Shown one piece after another: positions 8,444 to 17,788 of a DNA stretch of 64,000 bases; the first letter of the stretch is position 1; each line of letters opens with the position of its first letter. A program made the position numbers and the translations under genes. A model generated the notes under the pieces. That model was given only the letters and a program-made list of their open reading frames with translations, was not told where the DNA came from and did not search any database. The DNA comes from Dokdonella sp. (GTDB lineage: Bacteria > Pseudomonadota > Gammaproteobacteria > Xanthomonadales > Rhodanobacteraceae), in contig NZ_JAGIAG010000008.1 of NCBI RefSeq assembly GCF_017744955.1, positions 62,001 to 126,000 of the forward strand, written 5' to 3'.

Positions 8444-8702
8444 GCGCCGACCTACGCGTCGGCCGCGCAGTCGCGGCGGTATCGGCGTGAGCTGCGTGGA
8501 AACGACTCGGGGAACCCAGCGAGGATGCGAGAGGCGGAATTCATCCGCCAATGGTATCAGCACCTTCGCGATCGCCGCCGCGAACGCACCGGCGAATCTG
8601 GCATCCTATGCGCAGATCGCCGCCGCGGCGCCAGCGCAGTCATCCGTCCATCGCGGCGGCCGGCGTTCGCATGCCGCATTCGCCGAGCATGTGACGCAGG
8701 AA

Positions 8703-11135
8703 ATGCCCGCCTATCGTTTCGACCGTCACGATCTGGTTACCGAGTCGCGCCGCCTGACGCGCGACGGACTCGATCTCGCCGTCGGCCTGCGCGTGTTCGA
8801 CGTCATCGCCTACCTGGTCGAACACCGCCGGCGCGCCGTCGGCCGCGACGAGCTCATCGCCGCCGTGTGGGGACGTTCCGACGCCGGCGAGGCGCTGCTG
8901 GCGCAAGCCGTGCTGAAGGCGCGGCGCGCGTTCGGCGACGACGGCAGCGTGCAGCATTACATCCGCACCATTCCGCGATTCGGCTATCAGTGGGTCGCCG
9001 ATACCGAGGAGTGCGCGACGATCGTCGGCATGCCGCCGCCGCCCGCCGTCGCGATGCGCGAACGCGCGGAAGCGCCGCCGCCGAGCGATGCCGACGAGGA
9101 CATCGCCGCGCCGCCGTCGGCGTCCGCGACACAGGCAATACGGCCCGCACCGCGCCGGCGTCGCGTCGCCGTCGCGATCGGAACCTTGCTGCTGGTCGCG
9201 TTCGCCGTCGCGGCGCAACGGTTCCTCGGCCGGCACCGGCAGCCCGATGCCGCCGCAACGACCGCGGGACTGATCCTGGTCCTGCCGACGCAGGTCCAGG
9301 GCGACGTCGCCGAAGATGGATGGATGCGCCTCGGCGTGATGTCGCTGAACGCGCAGGCGCTGGCCGACGTTCCGGGCCACGCCGTCGTGCCCGACGAGAC
9401 CGCGCTCGCCGCCGTCGCGCACGCGCCCGCGAGCGACATGGCGCAATTGCTCCGGGAAACCGGCGCCAGCGTCGTCGTCGCCACCGAGGCGGTTCGTTCC
9501 GGCGATGCCTGGCTGCTGCACGCGACCGTGCGCGACGCCGGCGGCAATTCGCAGATCGTCAGCGCCAGCGCCGCCGATCCGATCGCCGCCGCCGGCGCGC
9601 TGGCGCGGGATCTGCGCGAACTGTTCGCTCCCGGCGCGCCCGCGAACGAGCACGACGCGCCGTCGCCGCAGGTGCTCGCCCTCAGCGCCCGCATGAAGGC
9701 CGCCACCCTGGAAGGCCAGAACGGCCGCGCGCTGGCGCTGGCCGATCGCGCCGATCCGAGCGTCGCGGCGGCGCCGGAGGTCGCCTTGTTGCGTACCGAG
9801 GCGCTGATCCAGCTCGGCCGCGCCGACGAGGCCGCCGCTGCGCTGCGCACTCTGATCGACGGTGCGGTGACGACACCGACGCCGCGCTGGTTGCCCGAAG
9901 CATGGACGGCGCTCGGCGACTGCGAGCTGGCCGCCGGCCGCCCGGACCTGGCCGAGACGGATTTCCGGCGCAGCCTGACCCTGCTGCGCGCTCACGACGA
10001 CCGACGCGTCAGCGGCCTCGCCTGGCGTGGCCTCGGCATCGCCCAGGCCGTGCGCAACGACCTCGACGGCGCCGAAACGAGCTACCTCAACGCGCGGCTG
10101 GCCCTGGCGCCGATCGGCGATCGCCTGGTGCTCGCCCGCGTCGTCGACGGACTCGGCTACGTCGCCGCGCAGCGCGGCCGTCTCGCCGATGCGCTGCTGC
10201 GCTACGAACAGGCCGCCGCGATTGCGGCGGCGATCGGCTCGAACGAGACCGAGCTCGGCTCGCGCCTGAACATCGCGCAATCGCACGAGTACCTGCTGCA
10301 GCACGCGCTCGCGCTGGAAAATCTGCGCGCACTGCTGCCGCGCCTGCGTCGGCTCGATTACCCGGCGTTGCACCGCTTCGGCATCGTCGCCTACGTCACC
10401 GTGCTGGTCGAGACGGGCGCACTCGAGGAGGCACGCAGCGAGCTTGCGCGTCTGGCCGCCGAATCGGCGTCGGACGCGAACTACGACGCCGTGGTCGACG
10501 TCCGCCTGGACCAGGCGCGCAGCCTGCTCGCGCTCGGCGACGCGCCCGCGGCGATCCGCCTTGCCGGCTCGATCCGCGCCGGACTCGAGTCGCGCAGCTC
10601 CGCCGACTTGCGCCTGGAAACGGCGGCGGTCCTGCTGTCGGCACTGGCGGGACAGGACCGGAACGCAGCCCGCGCGCTCGCGGACGACGCGGCGATCTGG
10701 CTCCCGGCGAACGCGCTGGTGCCGGCGCGCGTGCACGCGCTCGCCGCGCAGGCGCAATGGCAGGCCAGCCAGGAACGGGCGGCGCGCGCCGACGAGCTGT
10801 ACTCGCAGGCGCTGTCGCTCGCCCGCGACTTCGGCGCGCCGATCGTGCTGCGCGACGCGGCCGTCCCGTTCGCCCGGTTCCAGCTCGCGCAGGGCCGGAT
10901 CGACGCCGCCGCCGAGACCGCCCGTCCGCTCGGGCCTCACGCGGACGAGGATTTCACCAGCGCCTTGACGCTGGCCCGCGTCGCCGCCGCTCGCCGCGAC
11001 AGCGTGCTGGCGCGCTCGTATTTCACGCGCGCACGCCAGCTGGCCGGCCAGCGCTGGTCGGCGACGCTCGAGGGCGAGGCGTCCGCGGCCAGCGATGCGG
11101 AAGAGGCGAAAATCCCTGTTTCTACAAATGGATAA
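8703..11135 (+). CDS. Membrane-anchored winged-helix regulator with TPR region (CadC/ToxR-like)
   Basis: This 810-residue protein (from ATG 8703) has an N-terminal OmpR-type winged-helix DNA-binding domain, about residues 10-99, with VGRDELIAAVWGRSDAGEAL and IRTIPRFGYQWVAD. A proline-rich linker leads to one transmembrane segment at about 155-171 after RRRR. The rest is an extracytoplasmic, alanine-rich helical region that looks like degenerate TPRs. The layout is that of ToxR/CadC one-component regulators that sense outside the cytoplasm and bind DNA directly. An in-frame GTG at 8691 is an alternative start. The likely target is the secreted protein 107 bp downstream, but this is inference. 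No ligand can be named. Confidence 0.8.
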   Translation: MPAYRFDRHDLVTESRRLTRDGLDLAVGLRVFDVIAYLVEHRRRAVGRDELIAAVWGRSDAGEALLAQAVLKARRAFGDDGSVQHYIRTIPRFGYQWVADTEECATIVGMPPPPAVAMRERAEAPPPSDADEDIAAPPSASATQAIRPAPRRRRVAVAIGTLLLVAFAVAAQRFLGRHRQPDAAATTAGLILVLPTQVQGDVAEDGWMRLGVMSLNAQALADVPGHAVVPDETALAAVAHAPASDMAQLLRETGASVVVATEAVRSGDAWLLHATVRDAGGNSQIVSASAADPIAAAGALARDLRELFAPGAPANEHDAPSPQVLALSARMKAATLEGQNGRALALADRADPSVAAAPEVALLRTEALIQLGRADEAAAALRTLIDGAVTTPTPRWLPEAWTALGDCELAAGRPDLAETDFRRSLTLLRAHDDRRVSGLAWRGLGIAQAVRNDLDGAETSYLNARLALAPIGDRLVLARVVDGLGYVAAQRGRLADALLRYEQAAAIAAAIGSNETELGSRLNIAQSHEYLLQHALALENLRALLPRLRRLDYPALHRFGIVAYVTVLVETGALEEARSELARLAAESASDANYDAVVDVRLDQARSLLALGDAPAAIRLAGSIRAGLESRSSADLRLETAAVLLSALAGQDRNAARALADDAAIWLPANALVPARVHALAAQAQWQASQERAARADELYSQALSLARDFGAPIVLRDAAVPFARFQLAQGRIDAAAETARPLGPHADEDFTSALTLARVAAARRDSVLARSYFTRARQLAGQRWSATLEGEASAASDAEEAKIPVSTNG

Positions 11136-11242
11136 ACGTGGCGCAATAAAACGCTAATGCTCGACTAATGGCCATTGCGGCAGTGCCGCCGCATGCTCGC
11201 CGCACCGAACGGCCGTGCCGACGGCCTTCCTTTGGAGGCAGC

Positions 11243-13594
11243 ATGCGATTCACGTGGTTCGAACCGGCGACGGCGACATCCGATCCCGACCACCGGCCGG
11301 CGCGCATCGCCGGCCTGGCCTTGTCCCTCCTCGCCGGCCTCGCGGCGACTGGCCAACCGGCCGCGGGACGACCGCTGCAAGGCATCGACCTCCGCGTCAC
11401 GCTCGGCACCGACGTATCCGAAGGCGCCTGCGGCAGCGACACCCGGATCGAAGCGACCCGGCTCGACCTGGTCAATTTCTGCTACCGCGTCACCAACCAG
11501 TCCGATGTCGCGCTGAACTACCAGAGCCTCGACGACGACGTCGCCGGTTCGATCCTCAGCGCGGTCCCGGTCACCCTCGCCCCCGGCGCGAGCCACCAGT
11601 TCAACCGCATCGTCACCGCCCGGCAATCGCAGTCGCCGGTGTCGACCTGGAACGCCTACGACGTGCATCCGGGCTACGCCTACGGCGACGGCACGCTGGA
11701 TCCGGACGCGATCTTCCACGACGGCTTCGATGCGAGCGGGGCGTCGGGCCGCTACGACTTCGTCGACATCACCGCCACCGGCACGCCGCTGAACCTGGAA
11801 TTCGACGACCACGCCGTGCCGGCGGACATCGGTTTCCCCTTCACGTTCTACGGACTGACCGCCGACCAGATCATGATCGGCTACAACGGCGGCCTGTTGT
11901 TCGACCTGGAGTCGGTGTTCTTCACGCAGGAGAACACGCCGCTGCCCAGCACGGCCATCGGCCCGGCGATCCTGCCGTACTGGACGGACATCTATTACCA
12001 GCAGCCCGAGGACGGCAACATCTACTACGCGACGCTCGGCACCGCGCCGAACCGGCGCTTCGTGGTGGAGTGGTTCAACCTGCCGGTCATGATCGGCGGC
12101 ATTCAACAAGACAGCGCGACCTTCGAAGCCGTGCTGTACGAAGGCAGCGACCAGATCCTGTTCCAGTACGCCGATACCAGCGTCGGCGATCCGCAGCGCG
12201 ACGACGGCATCACCGCCACGATCGGCCTGAACGCGCCGGACGGCGTTCCCGCGGCGCTGCAGTATTCCTACAAGCAGGCATCGGTCAGTGCCGGCAAGGC
12301 GATCCTGTTCTCGCCGACGACACCGGTCGCCCTCACGGCAAGCGAGCAGGTCGAAGTCGCCGTCGGCGTGCCGCAGATCGTCGTGACGCCGGGCCAGTTC
12401 GACGTCAGTGCGGCGGCCGGGGCGTCGACCAGCGGCACGCTGACGATCGGCAACATCGGCGACCGTCCGCTGACCTGGAACCTCGGCTCCATCGCCTCGA
12501 ACGCGCACTTCCCGCGAGTCCCGCGCATCACGCGCCCGTTCGGCGACCCGGCGTCGAGCAGCGCGCTGCCGGCGCCGCGCTCGCATCGCCTCTCTGCCCC
12601 GGCGACCGACGCCCGGGCCGAACCGCTACCGCTGGCGGCTCCGGTCGCCGCGTTCGGAATCGACCTCGACTCCGCTTCGCTGGTGGGACTGGATGCCGCC
12701 AACCCGACCGATCTGACGCCGGTGGCGAGCGTCGGCGACCTGATCCTGACCGCCGGCGCCTTCGTCGACGAAAACTTCGGCAAGCTCTATGCGCTCGACT
12801 ACTACACCACGCACCTGTTGACGATCGACACCGCCAGCGGCGCCATCGACCTCGTCGGCACCGCGGCCCTGCTGGGTGGCTCCGGCATCAGCTGGAGCGG
12901 GCTCGCCTGGGACCCGACCAGCGCCACGTTGTACGCGATCGCCTACCAGCAGGGACGCGACGGCACGCAGTCGTTCCTCTACACGATCGATCCGCTGACC
13001 GCGACGCCGACCCTGGTCGGAGCGATCGGCGGCATCGGAATACCCGGGCCCGGCCAGGGCACCGGCGCGCTGGTCTCCGGCCTCGCCGTCGACGCCGACG
13101 GTCTGATGTACGGCATCGACATCCTCGCCGACGACTTCGTCGCGATCGACAAGAGCAGCGGCGCCGCCGCCGTGATCGGCTCGCTCGGTTTCGACGCGAA
13201 CTACGCCCAGGGCCTGGACTTCGACGACTACACCGCCACGCTCTACTACTCGGCGTTCGACGCCAGCACGGGCCAGGCGGAGATGTACACGATCGACACC
13301 GCGAGCGGCGCGCTGACCGAGGTCGCCCCCATCGGCACCAGCCCGAGCGAGACCCAATTGGCGGCATTCGCGATCGCGCGCCTCGGCGGCGTCTGCGCGT
13401 ATCCCGATCCGGTGCCGTGGCTGAGCTTCAGCGCGACGCGCGGCTCCACCGCCGCCGGCGACAGCACGCCGGTCGGCGTCACCTTCGATGCGTCGAGTCT
13501 CGACGCGGGCATCTATCGCAGCCACCTCTGCGTGACGAACAACGACGCGACCCAGCGGCGCGTCGCGGTCCCGGTCACGTTCACGGTGAACTGA
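11243..13594 (+). CDS. Large secreted multidomain surface protein
   Basis: The 783-residue product starts at an ATG with GGAGG 4 bp upstream (11234-11238). Its N-terminus carries a hydrophobic stretch (IAGLALSLLAGLAATGQPAA) that can serve as a signal. Residues 50-150 form one module closing with DPDAIFHDGFD (about 153-163), a tail that elsewhere in this window ends proteins. Next comes a module containing DIGFPFTFYG and ILPYWTDIYY, typical of secreted nidogen-like or choice-of-anchor domains, then an Ig/BACON-like segment, a beta-propeller-like repeat region (LYALDYYTTHLLTIDTASG, MYTIDTASGALTEV) and a final Ig-like segment ending VPVTFTVN. No catalytic residues were recognised. An adhesion or display role is a guess. 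Confidence 0.75.
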   Translation: MRFTWFEPATATSDPDHRPARIAGLALSLLAGLAATGQPAAGRPLQGIDLRVTLGTDVSEGACGSDTRIEATRLDLVNFCYRVTNQSDVALNYQSLDDDVAGSILSAVPVTLAPGASHQFNRIVTARQSQSPVSTWNAYDVHPGYAYGDGTLDPDAIFHDGFDASGASGRYDFVDITATGTPLNLEFDDHAVPADIGFPFTFYGLTADQIMIGYNGGLLFDLESVFFTQENTPLPSTAIGPAILPYWTDIYYQQPEDGNIYYATLGTAPNRRFVVEWFNLPVMIGGIQQDSATFEAVLYEGSDQILFQYADTSVGDPQRDDGITATIGLNAPDGVPAALQYSYKQASVSAGKAILFSPTTPVALTASEQVEVAVGVPQIVVTPGQFDVSAAAGASTSGTLTIGNIGDRPLTWNLGSIASNAHFPRVPRITRPFGDPASSSALPAPRSHRLSAPATDARAEPLPLAAPVAAFGIDLDSASLVGLDAANPTDLTPVASVGDLILTAGAFVDENFGKLYALDYYTTHLLTIDTASGAIDLVGTAALLGGSGISWSGLAWDPTSATLYAIAYQQGRDGTQSFLYTIDPLTATPTLVGAIGGIGIPGPGQGTGALVSGLAVDADGLMYGIDILADDFVAIDKSSGAAAVIGSLGFDANYAQGLDFDDYTATLYYSAFDASTGQAEMYTIDTASGALTEVAPIGTSPSETQLAAFAIARLGGVCAYPDPVPWLSFSATRGSTAAGDSTPVGVTFDASSLDAGIYRSHLCVTNNDATQRRVAVPVTFTVN

Positions 13595-13608
13595 AAAACA
13601 TCAGCCGG

Positions 13609-13633
13609 CCGCCGCGGCACCAAGCTGCGGCGG
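13609..13633. terminator. Hairpin between convergent secreted-protein gene and yicC
   Basis: A 10-bp stem, CCGCCGCGGC (13609-13618) with GCTGCGGCGG (13624-13633), has one G-U pair and a 5-nt loop. On the minus strand a T-rich stretch follows a few bases further on (complement of GAAAAAC, 13593-13599), so it may end the yicC transcript. It lies in the 53 bp between the two stops. Confidence 0.4.
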
Positions 13634-13647
13634 CTTCGGTTCCGGGA

Positions 13648-14511
13648 TCACTCCAAATTCTGGATTTGCTCGCGCATCTGCTCGATCAGAACCTTCAACT
13701 CGACCGCGGCCTTGGTCGTGCGCGGGTCGGCGGCCTTGGAGCCGAGCGTGTTCGCCTCGCGGTTGAACTCCTGCATCAGGAAGTCGAGGCGGCGACCGAC
13801 GGCTTCCTTCAGCCCGAAGATGCGGCGCGCCTCGGCGACGTGCGCGGTCAGGCGGTCGAGCTCTTCGTCGACGTCGATGCGCTGCAACTGCAGCACGACT
13901 TCCTGCTCGATGCGGCCCGGATCGAGCGGCTGCTTCAGTTCGGCCAGGCGCGCGTCGAAACGCGCGCGCAGGGCCGTGCGCACCTCGGGCAGATGCGCGC
14001 GCACCTCGGCGACGAGACGCTCGATGCCGTCGAGACGCTCGCGCAGGAAACCGCCGAGACGCTCACCCTCGCGCTCGCGCGCGGCGACCATGTCGTCCAG
14101 CGCCGCGTCGAGCACGGCCAGCGCCGCCTCGCGCAGCGATTCCAGATCGGTATCGCGATCGAGCAGCACGCCCGGCCAGGCCAGCAGCGAGGTGAACTCG
14201 ACGCGCATCTCCGGAAATTTCGCGCCCAACGCGTGCGCAGCCTCGGCCAGGCGCGCGACGCGATCCTGGTCGATCGCGATCGTCGACGCGTCGGCAGCCG
14301 CCGGCTTCCAGCGCAGCCCGAGATCGACCTTGCCGCGCGCGAGGCGGGTCGCGACGCGCTCGCGCACGATCGGCTCGAGCGAACGCAGTTCGTCCGGCAG
14401 GCGCAGGCCGAGTTCCAGATAGCGGTGATTGACCGAGCGCAGCTCGATCGCCAGCGTGCCGTGACCGCTGTCGGACTCGGCGCTGGCAAAGGCGGTCATG
14501 CTGCGCAACAT
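13648..14511 (-). CDS. yicC: YicC/YloC family endoribonuclease
   Basis: This 287-residue protein matches the YicC family by its start, MLRSMTAFASAE, the segment IELRSVNHRYLELGLRLPDE, and the C-terminal DFLMQEFNREANTLGSKA. E. coli YicC has been reported to act as an endoribonuclease affecting the small RNA RyhB; the family is otherwise poorly understood. The ATG at 14511 is used here, and a second at 14499 would also keep the conserved MTAF start. It is divergent from rph, the normal neighbour, and the two starts are about 70 bp apart. A relict of the yicC-gmk order is visible with about 5 kb inserted between them. Confidence 0.93.
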   Translation of the reverse strand: MLRSMTAFASAESDSGHGTLAIELRSVNHRYLELGLRLPDELRSLEPIVRERVATRLARGKVDLGLRWKPAAADASTIAIDQDRVARLAEAAHALGAKFPEMRVEFTSLLAWPGVLLDRDTDLESLREAALAVLDAALDDMVAAREREGERLGGFLRERLDGIERLVAEVRAHLPEVRTALRARFDARLAELKQPLDPGRIEQEVVLQLQRIDVDEELDRLTAHVAEARRIFGLKEAVGRRLDFLMQEFNREANTLGSKAADPRTTKAAVELKVLIEQMREQIQNLE

Positions 14512-14581
14512 CGGCGTATCCCGGAACGAAAGGGGCGCAATGGTAAACTGCGCGGCTTCGATCCCCAAACACGCACCCTCC

Positions 14582-15307
14582 ATGAGCCTCGCCCGCCCCT
14601 CCGGCCGCCGCGCCGATCAACTGCGCCCGGTCAGCATCGAACGCCACTACACGCGCCACGCCGAAGGTTCGGTGCTGGTCTCCTTCGGCGACACGCGCGT
14701 GCTGTGCACCGCCAGCATCGAGGAGAAGGTGCCGCCGTTCCTGCGCGGCAAGGGCGAAGGCTGGGTCACGGCCGAGTACGGCATGCTGCCGCGCGCGACC
14801 GGCCAGCGCACGCAGCGTGAAGCGGCGCGCGGCGGCCAGGGCGGCCGCACGATGGAAATCCAGCGCCTGATCGGCCGCGCGCTGCGCGCCTGCGTCGATC
14901 GCCACGCGCTCGGCGAGCGCACGATCACGCTCGACTGCGACGTGCTGCAGGCCGACGGCGGCACGCGCACCGCGGCGATCACCGGCGCCTACGTCGCGCT
15001 GGTCGACGCGATCGGCTGGCTGAAGTCGCGCAACGCGATCAAGCGCGATCCGGTGTTCGGCGCGGTCGCCGCGGTCTCGGTCGGCATCTACCAGGGCACG
15101 CCGGTGCTCGACCTCGACTACGCGGAAGACTCCGCCTGCGATACCGACATGAACGTCGTCATGAACGACGGTGGCGGTTTCATCGAGGTGCAGGGCACGG
15201 CCGAAGGCCATGCGTTCCGCCGCGAGGAACTCGACGCGCTGCTCGCTCTCGCCTCGGCCGGCGTCACCGAGCTGTGCGCGAAACAACGCGAGGCGCTGGC
15301 GAAGTGA
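14582..15307 (+). CDS. rph: Ribonuclease PH
   Basis: This 241-residue phosphorolytic 3-prime exoribonuclease trims tRNA precursors. Characteristic segments are RPSGRRADQLRPVSIERHYT at the start, GEGWVTAEYGMLPRATGQR, and DCDVLQADGGTRTAAITGAY in the phosphate-binding half. The length is normal and the C-terminus is intact, unlike the truncated rph of E. coli K-12. A plausible -10 (TAAACT, 14544-14549) precedes it. The GTG of the next gene overlaps its stop. Confidence 0.96.
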   Translation: MSLARPSGRRADQLRPVSIERHYTRHAEGSVLVSFGDTRVLCTASIEEKVPPFLRGKGEGWVTAEYGMLPRATGQRTQREAARGGQGGRTMEIQRLIGRALRACVDRHALGERTITLDCDVLQADGGTRTAAITGAYVALVDAIGWLKSRNAIKRDPVFGAVAAVSVGIYQGTPVLDLDYAEDSACDTDMNVVMNDGGGFIEVQGTAEGHAFRREELDALLALASAGVTELCAKQREALAK

Positions 15308-15696
15308 GCCGTCGCATCGCGTACATCGCGCTGCTGGTGCACGACTACGACGAGGCGATCGCGTGGTTCGCGAATGCGCTCGACTTCGTGCTGATCGAAG
15401 ACAGCGACCTCGGCGGCGGCAAGCGCTGGGTGCGCGTCGCGCCGAGCGCCGACGCGGCGTTCCAGCTGCTGCTGGCGCGCGCGACCACGCCCGAGCAGCA
15501 AGCCGCGGTCGGACGCCAGCACGGCGGCCGCGTCGGCTTCTTCCTGCACACCGACGACTTCGCGCGCGACCATGCGCGCCTCGCCGCCGCCGGCGCACGC
15601 ATGGACGCCGCGCCGCGCCACGAGGCCTACGGCACGGTGATCGTGTTCGAGGATCTCCACGGCAACCGCTGGGATCTGATCGGACCGCCGCAATGA
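15304..15696 (+). CDS. VOC-family (glyoxalase/bleomycin-resistance fold) protein
   Basis: This 130-residue protein of the vicinal-oxygen-chelate fold starts with ALLVHDYDEAIAWFANALDF and ends with the paired motif VIVFEDLHGNRWDLIG. The reaction is not determinable from sequence: members include glyoxalases, dioxygenases and binding proteins. The GTG at 15304 overlaps the rph stop (GTGA) and its own stop overlaps the rdgB start (ATGA), so all three are translationally coupled. Confidence 0.85.
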   Translation: MSRRIAYIALLVHDYDEAIAWFANALDFVLIEDSDLGGGKRWVRVAPSADAAFQLLLARATTPEQQAAVGRQHGGRVGFFLHTDDFARDHARLAAAGARMDAAPRHEAYGTVIVFEDLHGNRWDLIGPPQ

Positions 15697-16286
15697 AGCT
15701 CGTCCTCGCCAGCGGCAACCACGGCAAGCTGGCCGAGATGCGCGAAGTCCTCGCCGGACTCGACGTCCAGCTCGTCGCGCAAGGCGAACTCGGCGTCGAC
15801 GACGCCGAGGAGACCGGCACGACCTTCGTCGAGAACGCTCTGCTGAAGGCGCGTCATGCGGCGCGGATGACCGGCCTGCCGGCGCTCGGCGACGATTCGG
15901 GCATCTGCGTCGACGCGCTCGACGGCGCGCCGGGACTGTATTCGGCACGCTACGCCGGTCGCCACGGCGACAGCGGCGCGAACATCGCCAAGCTGATCGA
16001 GGCATTGCGCGGCGTCGACGAACCGCAGCGCACGGCGCACTTCCATTGCACGATCGCGCTGCTCCGGAGCGCCGACGATCCCGCGCCGCTGATCGCCGAA
16101 GGCCGCTGGTACGGCCGCATCCTCGACGCGCCGCGCGGCGGGAACGGGTTCGGCTACGATCCGGTCTTCTTCGATCCCGTGCTCGGGCTCGGCGCCGCCG
16201 AGCTCGATGCGCAGACGAAGAATCGCCTCAGCCATCGCGGCCAGGCGCTCGCGCAATTGAAATCCCTTCTCGAACGCCTCACCTGA
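15693..16286 (+). CDS. rdgB: RdgB/HAM1 family non-canonical purine NTP pyrophosphatase
   Basis: This enzyme hydrolyses ITP, dITP and XTP to monophosphates and so keeps inosine and xanthine out of nucleic acids. The 197-residue protein begins MKLVLASGNHGKLAEM (substrate-binding SGNxxK), followed by GTTFVENALLKARHAA, LPALGDDSGICVDALDGAPG, and GGNGFGYDPVFF near the C-terminus, all HAM1 signatures. It overlaps the VOC gene by 4 bp and precedes hemW, as in many proteobacteria. Confidence 0.96.
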   Translation: MKLVLASGNHGKLAEMREVLAGLDVQLVAQGELGVDDAEETGTTFVENALLKARHAARMTGLPALGDDSGICVDALDGAPGLYSARYAGRHGDSGANIAKLIEALRGVDEPQRTAHFHCTIALLRSADDPAPLIAEGRWYGRILDAPRGGNGFGYDPVFFDPVLGLGAAELDAQTKNRLSHRGQALAQLKSLLERLT

Positions 16287-16318
16287 GGCCGGCGGCCGCT
16301 CGCCGCAGCCCGACGACC

Positions 16319-17491
16319 ATGTCACTCCTCGCCCCGCCGCTTTCGCTCTACGTCCACATCCCGTGGTGCGTGAAGAAGTGCCCGTACTGCGATTTCAACT
16401 CGCATGCGCAAGGCGGCGCGCTGCCGGTCGAGGATTACGTCGACGCGTTGCTGGCCGATCTCGATCGCGATCTGCAGACCCACTCGGACGCGCTCGAGCG
16501 GCGTCCGCTGCACAGCGTGTTCTTCGGCGGCGGCACACCGAGCCTGTTCGCACCGGAAGCGATCGCGCGCATCCTCGACGGCGTCGCCGCGCGGATCGCG
16601 CTGCCGTCCGGCACGGAGATCACGCTCGAAACCAACCCGGGCACGGTCGAGCACGGCCGCTTCGACGGCTATCTGCGCGCCGGCGTCAACCGCGTCAGCT
16701 TCGGCGTGCAGAGCTTCGACGACGACAAGCTGCGCCGCCTCGGCCGCATCCACTCGGCGGGCGAGGCGGCGCGTGCCGTCGCGGAGGCGCAGGATGCGGG
16801 TGTCGAGAACATCAACCTCGACCTGATGTACGCGCTGCCGCAGCAGACGCCGGACGGTGCGATCGCCGACGTCGAGCGCGCGATCGCACTGCGACCGGCG
16901 CACATCTCGCACTACCAGCTCACCTTGGAGCCGAACACGCTGTTCGCGGCGAAGCCGCCGCCGCTGCCCGACGAGGACAGCGCCTGGGACATGCAGGAAG
17001 CCTGTCAGGCGCGCCTCGCCGAAGCCGGCTACGCGCAATACGAGGTCTCCGCGTATGCGCGCGACGGGCGCCGTTGCGCGCACAACGTCAACTACTGGCA
17101 GTTCGGCGACTACCTCGGTATCGGCGCCGGCGCGCACGGCAAGCTCAGCCGCGCAACCGACGGCGCGATCGTGCGCACCACGAAAGTGAAGCTCCCGCGC
17201 AGCTATCTCGAGCGGGCCGCGCGCCACGAGGCGTTCGGCGGCGTCGCCCCCGTCGCGCCGGCGGATCGGCCGTTCGAGTTCATGCTGAACGCGTTGCGGC
17301 TGAACGACGGCGTCGAGGCGGTACTGTTCGAGCGACGCAGCGGCGTCGCGCCGGAGCGCATCGCCGAGCCGCTTGCGCAGGCGCGAGCGCGCGGCTGGCT
17401 GGTCGACGACGCGACTCGCCTGCAACCGAGCGCGGACGGCCGCCGCTTCCTCAACGATCTGATCGAACTGTTCCTGCGAGACGACGCATGA
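16319..17491 (+). CDS. hemW: HemW radical-SAM heme chaperone
   Basis: This 390-residue radical SAM protein binds and transfers heme; it was long misnamed oxygen-independent coproporphyrinogen oxidase. The cluster motif is HIPWCVKKCPYCDF (Cx3Cx2C), followed by VFFGGGTPSLF and ETNPGT. The extra N-terminal cysteine found in true HemN is absent, which supports HemW. The C-terminal HemN-type domain is present (NYWQFGDYLGIGAGAHGKL). The ATG is 32 bp after rdgB, and its stop overlaps the next start. Confidence 0.95.
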   Translation: MSLLAPPLSLYVHIPWCVKKCPYCDFNSHAQGGALPVEDYVDALLADLDRDLQTHSDALERRPLHSVFFGGGTPSLFAPEAIARILDGVAARIALPSGTEITLETNPGTVEHGRFDGYLRAGVNRVSFGVQSFDDDKLRRLGRIHSAGEAARAVAEAQDAGVENINLDLMYALPQQTPDGAIADVERAIALRPAHISHYQLTLEPNTLFAAKPPPLPDEDSAWDMQEACQARLAEAGYAQYEVSAYARDGRRCAHNVNYWQFGDYLGIGAGAHGKLSRATDGAIVRTTKVKLPRSYLERAARHEAFGGVAPVAPADRPFEFMLNALRLNDGVEAVLFERRSGVAPERIAEPLAQARARGWLVDDATRLQPSADGRRFLNDLIELFLRDDA

Positions 17492-17676
17492 TCGAGACCA
17501 TCGCCATCGACTGCCCCTACTGCGGCGAGCGCTTCACGACCACGGCGGACGTCTCCGCCGGTTCGCAGAGCTACGTCGAGGACTGCGCGATCTGCTGCCG
17601 GCCGATCGAGATCGCGCTGCGGGTGGACGAGAACGGCGAATTGACCGGCATCGACACGCGCACCGATCGCGACTGA
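17488..17676 (+). CDS. CPXCG-motif cysteine-rich small protein
   Basis: This 62-residue protein has paired cysteine knuckles, DCPYCGERF near the N-terminus and DCAICCRPIEI about 20 residues later, as in the CPXCG-motif family of predicted zinc-binding proteins. The function is unknown. Its ATG overlaps the hemW stop (ATGA), so it is likely co-translated with hemW. Confidence 0.85.
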   Translation: MIETIAIDCPYCGERFTTTADVSAGSQSYVEDCAICCRPIEIALRVDENGELTGIDTRTDRD

Positions 17677-17749
17677 CGCTTTCCCGCACGGCCATCGCGG
17701 CTCGCGAACCGGGCGCCCGCGGCTACCTTTCCGCCGAGCCCGCCTTCAA

Positions 17750-17778
17750 TTGAAGCCGCCCCTGCGCTCGACTACACT
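17750..17778 (+). promoter_or_regulatory. Predicted sigma-70 promoter of the btuB riboswitch transcript
   Basis: TTGAAG (17750-17755) and TACACT (17773-17778) are separated by exactly 17 bp. Transcription would start near 17785, right at the beginning of the cobalamin aptamer, which supports the prediction. Confidence 0.65.
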
Positions 17779-17788
17779 GCGCGCCGCC

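Noticed and set aside
8640..10940. Minus-strand frame of about 766 codons opposite the winged-helix/TPR regulator
   Set aside because: It is an antisense artefact of G+C-rich third positions. The plus-strand frame carries recognisable domains.
11215..14820. Plus-strand frame of about 1200 codons running over the secreted-protein gene and antisense to yicC
   Set aside because: It spans two real genes in the wrong frame or strand and is arginine-rich without motifs.
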